This document shows positions 60,484 through 64,000 of a stretch of 64,000 nt of DNA, in pieces. Under the pieces are notes generated by a model, which worked only from the letters and a program-made list of their open reading frames with translations, made no database searches and was not told the origin of the DNA. Every line of letters starts with the position of its first letter. Position 1 is the stretch's first letter. The translations under genes were made by a program, and so were the position numbers. Source of the stretch: Spirodela intermedia (Eukaryota > Streptophyta > Magnoliopsida > Alismatales > Araceae); contig LR746271.1 in NCBI GenBank assembly GCA_902729315.2, positions 4,856,001 through 4,920,000 on the forward strand, read 5' to 3'.

Positions 60484-62056
60484 TAAAAAAATAAAATAAT
60501 ATATATTAAGACTAAAATAATAAAATATTATAAATACCATAATGAGTTCGTAACACATATATAGTTATATTTTTTATCCATTAATTAGCATCTATATATA
60601 AGATAGTAATACATAAATACAACTACTAATTTATAACTATCAAAGTGACAAACAAAAGAAGAAAGAATTCTAGTATGTTTGTTCATTTTCTCAACAAGTT
60701 TGATGCTTTCTCTCTCATTTTTTTTGCTGCATGATTAATGCCCTTGTGTGACAGTCACACAATAGGATTTGATCCTTTAAAGTGCATACTTTACTTTTTT
60801 ATTTTGATTTCATACATATTTTCACTCCAAAGTTTAGTGTTCAACTTCTACGTGGCACCTTAGGTGTATTTTGTGAACTACTCTCTCATTTCATAATCAT
60901 TTTCCTTCTCATTTATTTATTTTGATAGCTAACTTATTTATTAATCTTCAAACAACACTTTCGTAACATTTCATCCTATTTTTGAAAAATTCTAATGAAA
61001 CTATTGAGGCTATTCTCCTGCCAATAGAACAACTCTACCAATTGGCCTTTTCAGATTCTTTTGATTGAATCTCTTATTTATGAATGGTTGGAGATCAGAT
61101 TCTTTGTTCCTATGGATCATAAAACATCAAACTATAGTCTGAACATTGAAGATCTTGAACCAAACTCCATTTCTAATAGTTTGGATTCTAGAATAAATGT
61201 CACCCAACCTGCAAATAAAGAGTTACTAGGAGTTTAATGTCAAGAGTTTCTTGATGACTTGATTGTCTCCATTTTTTTGGATATACTTGAAAACCACTAA
61301 TATTAAAGATTAATTATTAAAAACTTCAACACATAAATATCTTAAATTGATTCCTTACTTCACGACGATTAAGGCCCATACAAAAGTAGAGCAATTATGC
61401 AATTACAAAGTAGTATATTTAATTAAGAGTTGGAAAACTATAATTGAAGAATGTTGAAGCCTTGTTTTCCTCCTATTTTTATCCTCATAATTTCCAACCT
61501 TAAATTGTTTAGAACTTCCATCAATGCATTAGGAAAAGTTTCCCCAGATTGATGTACTTTTAAAACCCTCTTCAATTGGTCTCAAACAACACATGCTTAG
61601 TTTGAAGTAATTTCTTTGATTCATTGACAATTTTTATGTTCACATTAAATAGAGACATTTTAGATGGAAAATGGCATACTACTCGGTAAACATATATATA
61701 TTGTGTGAATTAGACCCTGCAGAGTCATGCTTAGCATTAAGAAATCATCTTAATGATGGCAAGAACAAACTCATGGGGGTGACTTTAATGATGTTATGTC
61801 TTGCTAAGCACTGAAGCATTTTTTTTTGACATTGGCCTAAAACTTTAAATGTGAGCAACGGTGACTAAATTATTAGATAGTATACAATACATAGGAAAGT
61901 CAACTGCATAATTAGAGATTATATAAAGTGTTTTATGGAAAAAGAATTGAGATGTGCTACGTCACACATGATTTCTTCTTAGTGCTTCAATAAAAGGAAC
62001 CCCAAGTCACAGGCATTGTCAATAGTTGGAGTTTGAAAACAAAAGATTGATTTCTT
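60484..62056. other. Upstream region of copy 4, no gene
   Basis: From 60484 to about 61500 nothing is recognised: very AT-rich, with no conserved open frame. From about 61500 it matches the distal upstream region of copy 3 (32570-33310). Confidence 0.45.
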
Positions 62057-63274
62057 AGTCTAATCATAGCCAACACCGAAATCCAGCGAGAGCCATGAAG
62101 GAGGACGTATTGTCTCGTGGCCCTTGGGTTCTCACGAACAAAATCCGCAAGCAATTCAAGGGCATGCATGTGATATCGCGACGACTGTTGTCGACGTGTC
62201 GCGTCAAAAAGGAAGGTCTGGCGCTAAGGTCTCTATGACGTCATCTGTGGGGGGCCACAGATGGCGTCAGCTCCGGTATCGTCAGCCCTGTTCTTGGGCA
62301 TCCCACCCGCCCTCCTGTATGCCGCCATTGTCCGGAGGTACAGCGGTGCTCATGAGAAAGTTATCGAATCCCGTGGATCTCCAACTTCTTCCTCCAGACG
62401 TCATATCAGGTGAAAGTTTTCCTGTGTATAGTGTGACAATGGCCAAGGTTGGTTTTACATTCCTTGCAGCATGTGAGAGACATCTACTCCCCTGATGATG
62501 CCTCTAGGGTTCTCATGAATCGAGTTTTGTGCGGAGACTGCATCTGTTCCAAGAGTGCCAGTGCGCATGTTTCAATTGCATTCCATTTCACTGTTTACGC
62601 AGGTAGCGGAACGATGCCTAAATGGAAGAGGATAAGAGAAGCAAATGCGACAAGAGGGAATCTACCTTGTGATTTTCCGGAAATGGAAGAAAAAGCTTTC
62701 AAAGCGATAGAAAAGAAAAAGGAAGGAAACCACCTAATAGGATAGCGAAATGAGATGCCTCACTGGCTCCCTAAGATCTCCCTCGGTTGAAATCGAGAAT
62801 TGATTTTCCAGCTTTTTTCCCAGCAGAGTCGAGTTCCAGAACCCGCCGTCGTCTTTTAGGTTTATTCCTCTCTTTCTATCTCTATCTCTCTGTCTCTCTC
62901 TCTTCCCACTTTGCTCCCTTCGATCCTCTTCACCATTCTTTTCCCTCCGAGTTGCCAAGGATTTCTTTCTCTTGTCCAATGCATTTCCGGCCTTTTTCCG
63001 ATATGGGGTAATGTCCGATTATAGGGCTCGTACTGTATCTTACGCCACTTGGGTACTCATCTGCTGCTTTAAATTTGGCAAAGCCACTCAGTTTTTATGA
63101 AACAAGGCAAAGATTCCAGATCCCGGGCTTCCAAACCCATAACAACATGTTCTTCTTGTTTGTAAATCTCTTTTCCCCGTAGGTGGATCATCCTTTCATT
63201 TTGTTGGGCACCGCTGGACCGATCAGCAAGCCATGTGGTGAGGCAAAAGAAGTCGGAGGACAGAGAAGGAAGGG
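62057..63274 (+). promoter_or_regulatory. Promoter and 5'UTR block of copy 4
   Basis: Close to the copy 3 block throughout. The inverted CCAAT core is changed here (CACCTAATAGGATAGC, 62731-62746). A CT-rich leader lies at 62868-62903. The likely 5'UTR intron runs from GTAATG near 63008 to CCCCGTAG near 63181. Confidence 0.5.
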
Positions 63275-63456
63275 ATGGTGAGGGAGAAGATCAAGATTAG
63301 GAAGATAGAAAACACGACCACGAGGCAGGTGACCTTCTCGAAGCGGAGGAGGGGCCTGTTCAAGAAGGCGGAAGAGCTGGCCATACTCTGTGATGCCGAA
63401 ATAGGGGTGATCGTCTTCTCCTCCACTGGCAAGCTCTCCGAATTTTTTAGCAACAG
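63275..63456 (+). CDS. SVP-like MADS-box gene, copy 4, first exon only (window ends in intron 1)
   Basis: Exon 1 is complete at 182 bases with a GT donor at 63457. It encodes a full MADS domain close to copy 3: [30 protein letters not shown] and [11 protein letters not shown]. The second residue is valine (ATGGTG) where the other copies have alanine. Copy 4 and copy 3 share changes that copies 1 and 2 lack, so they are the most recent pair. Whether the remaining exons are intact cannot be seen. Confidence 0.85.
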
Positions 63457-64000
63457 GTGCAGAGATCCTTTCCTTTTAGTCCTTTTAGTCCTTTTAGTTG
63501 GTGTTGCCTTCTCTCTTTCTTGCCGCATCCCTCATCCAGCAGTCCATATCCCGTTCGCGTGGGTGCAAGCGTTGCAGTTTATCGCATGCTAGTTGCGGAA
63601 TTTTTCTCAGTGTGTCGTTGTTCTTCCTTTGCCTGTTTGTTGTGGCTCTCGAAACACCGAGGAGTTCTGGGGCTCTCGAAAGAGTGTGGAAGTGAGATGA
63701 GAAACACCGAGGAGAGTGGAAACTAAGGGACGTACAAAACGAGGAAGTTCTGGACAGGGTGCAGGGTTGCATTAATTGGTTGATTGATAGATAGATAGAT
63801 AGATAGATAAAGATATGGAGAGATAGATCGCTACAGAGAAAGAGAGAAGCGAGAGAGAGAGATAAAGAGCAATCGTGTGAATCGTGAGGAAGAGATACGG
63901 AGAGGAGAGCTGTAGCTGAGCAAACCCAGAACGTAAATGATGAGGACACCCATCTGCATATAGATTAACTTTTATCCATTCTTGACACGTTCGAGTAGGG
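63457..64000 (+). other. Start of intron 1 of copy 4, with microsatellite
   Basis: Homologous to intron 1 of the other copies. A GATA run at about 63781-63812 and GA-rich DNA at 63838-63868 follow the conserved GCATTAATTGGTTGATTGAT. The small open frames on both strands are intronic. Confidence 0.65.

Overview
This is plant nuclear DNA. It is AT-rich, has long introns, and is dominated by decayed LTR retrotransposons, with four tandem, same-strand copies of a MADS-box gene of the SVP/StMADS11 (SHORT VEGETATIVE PHASE, AGL24, JOINTLESS, DAM) type. The eight-exon layout, the exon sizes (182, 79, 62, 100, 42, 42, about 149 and 13 coding bases) and the C-terminal LGLPF ending fit an angiosperm SVP gene. 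The species cannot be fixed from sequence alone.

The gene array runs on the + strand. Copy 1 (4613-11924) has all eight exons open, with GT-AG introns, and predicts about 222 residues. Copy 2 (13922-16853 plus remnants) is a pseudogene: it keeps the MADS exon and exons 6-7 but has lost exons 2-5 (I and most of K) and the final exon, and its MADS domain carries damaging substitutions. Copy 3 (34677-40816) is complete in layout, but 42-base exon 5 has an in-frame stop and a changed splice donor; because that exon is phase 0-0, skipping it would restore a 208-residue protein. Copy 4 starts at 63275 and leaves the window inside intron 1. Each copy has a related promoter/5'UTR block with an inverted CCAAT motif, a CT-rich leader and a probable 5'UTR intron. 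Copies 1 and 3 share a 3'UTR hairpin.

The array grew by segmental duplication. The 3' flank of copy 1 joins directly to the promoter block of copy 2 near 12.55-12.65 kb. The flank downstream of copy 2 (18.36-23.34 kb) is a diverged duplicate of the flank downstream of copy 3 (41.45-45.99 kb). The far-upstream region is shared by copies 1, 3 and 4. A separate block at 23.88-25.56 kb recurs at 30.12-32.22 kb. Several LTR insertions are present in one duplicate and absent at the matching site in the other, which orders the events.

The space between genes is mostly transposon. One LTR family (TGATAAG...ACATCA) occurs eight times. It includes a full Ty3/gypsy Athila/Tat-type element (49011-60478, flanked by ATAAA on both sides) with decayed gag, protease, RT, RNase H and integrase. 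That element was later hit by a 289-base 5S-rRNA-like poly(A) retroposon (11-base target duplication) in gag, and by a solo LTR (ATGAT target duplication) in the protease. No intact gene other than the MADS array is supported.
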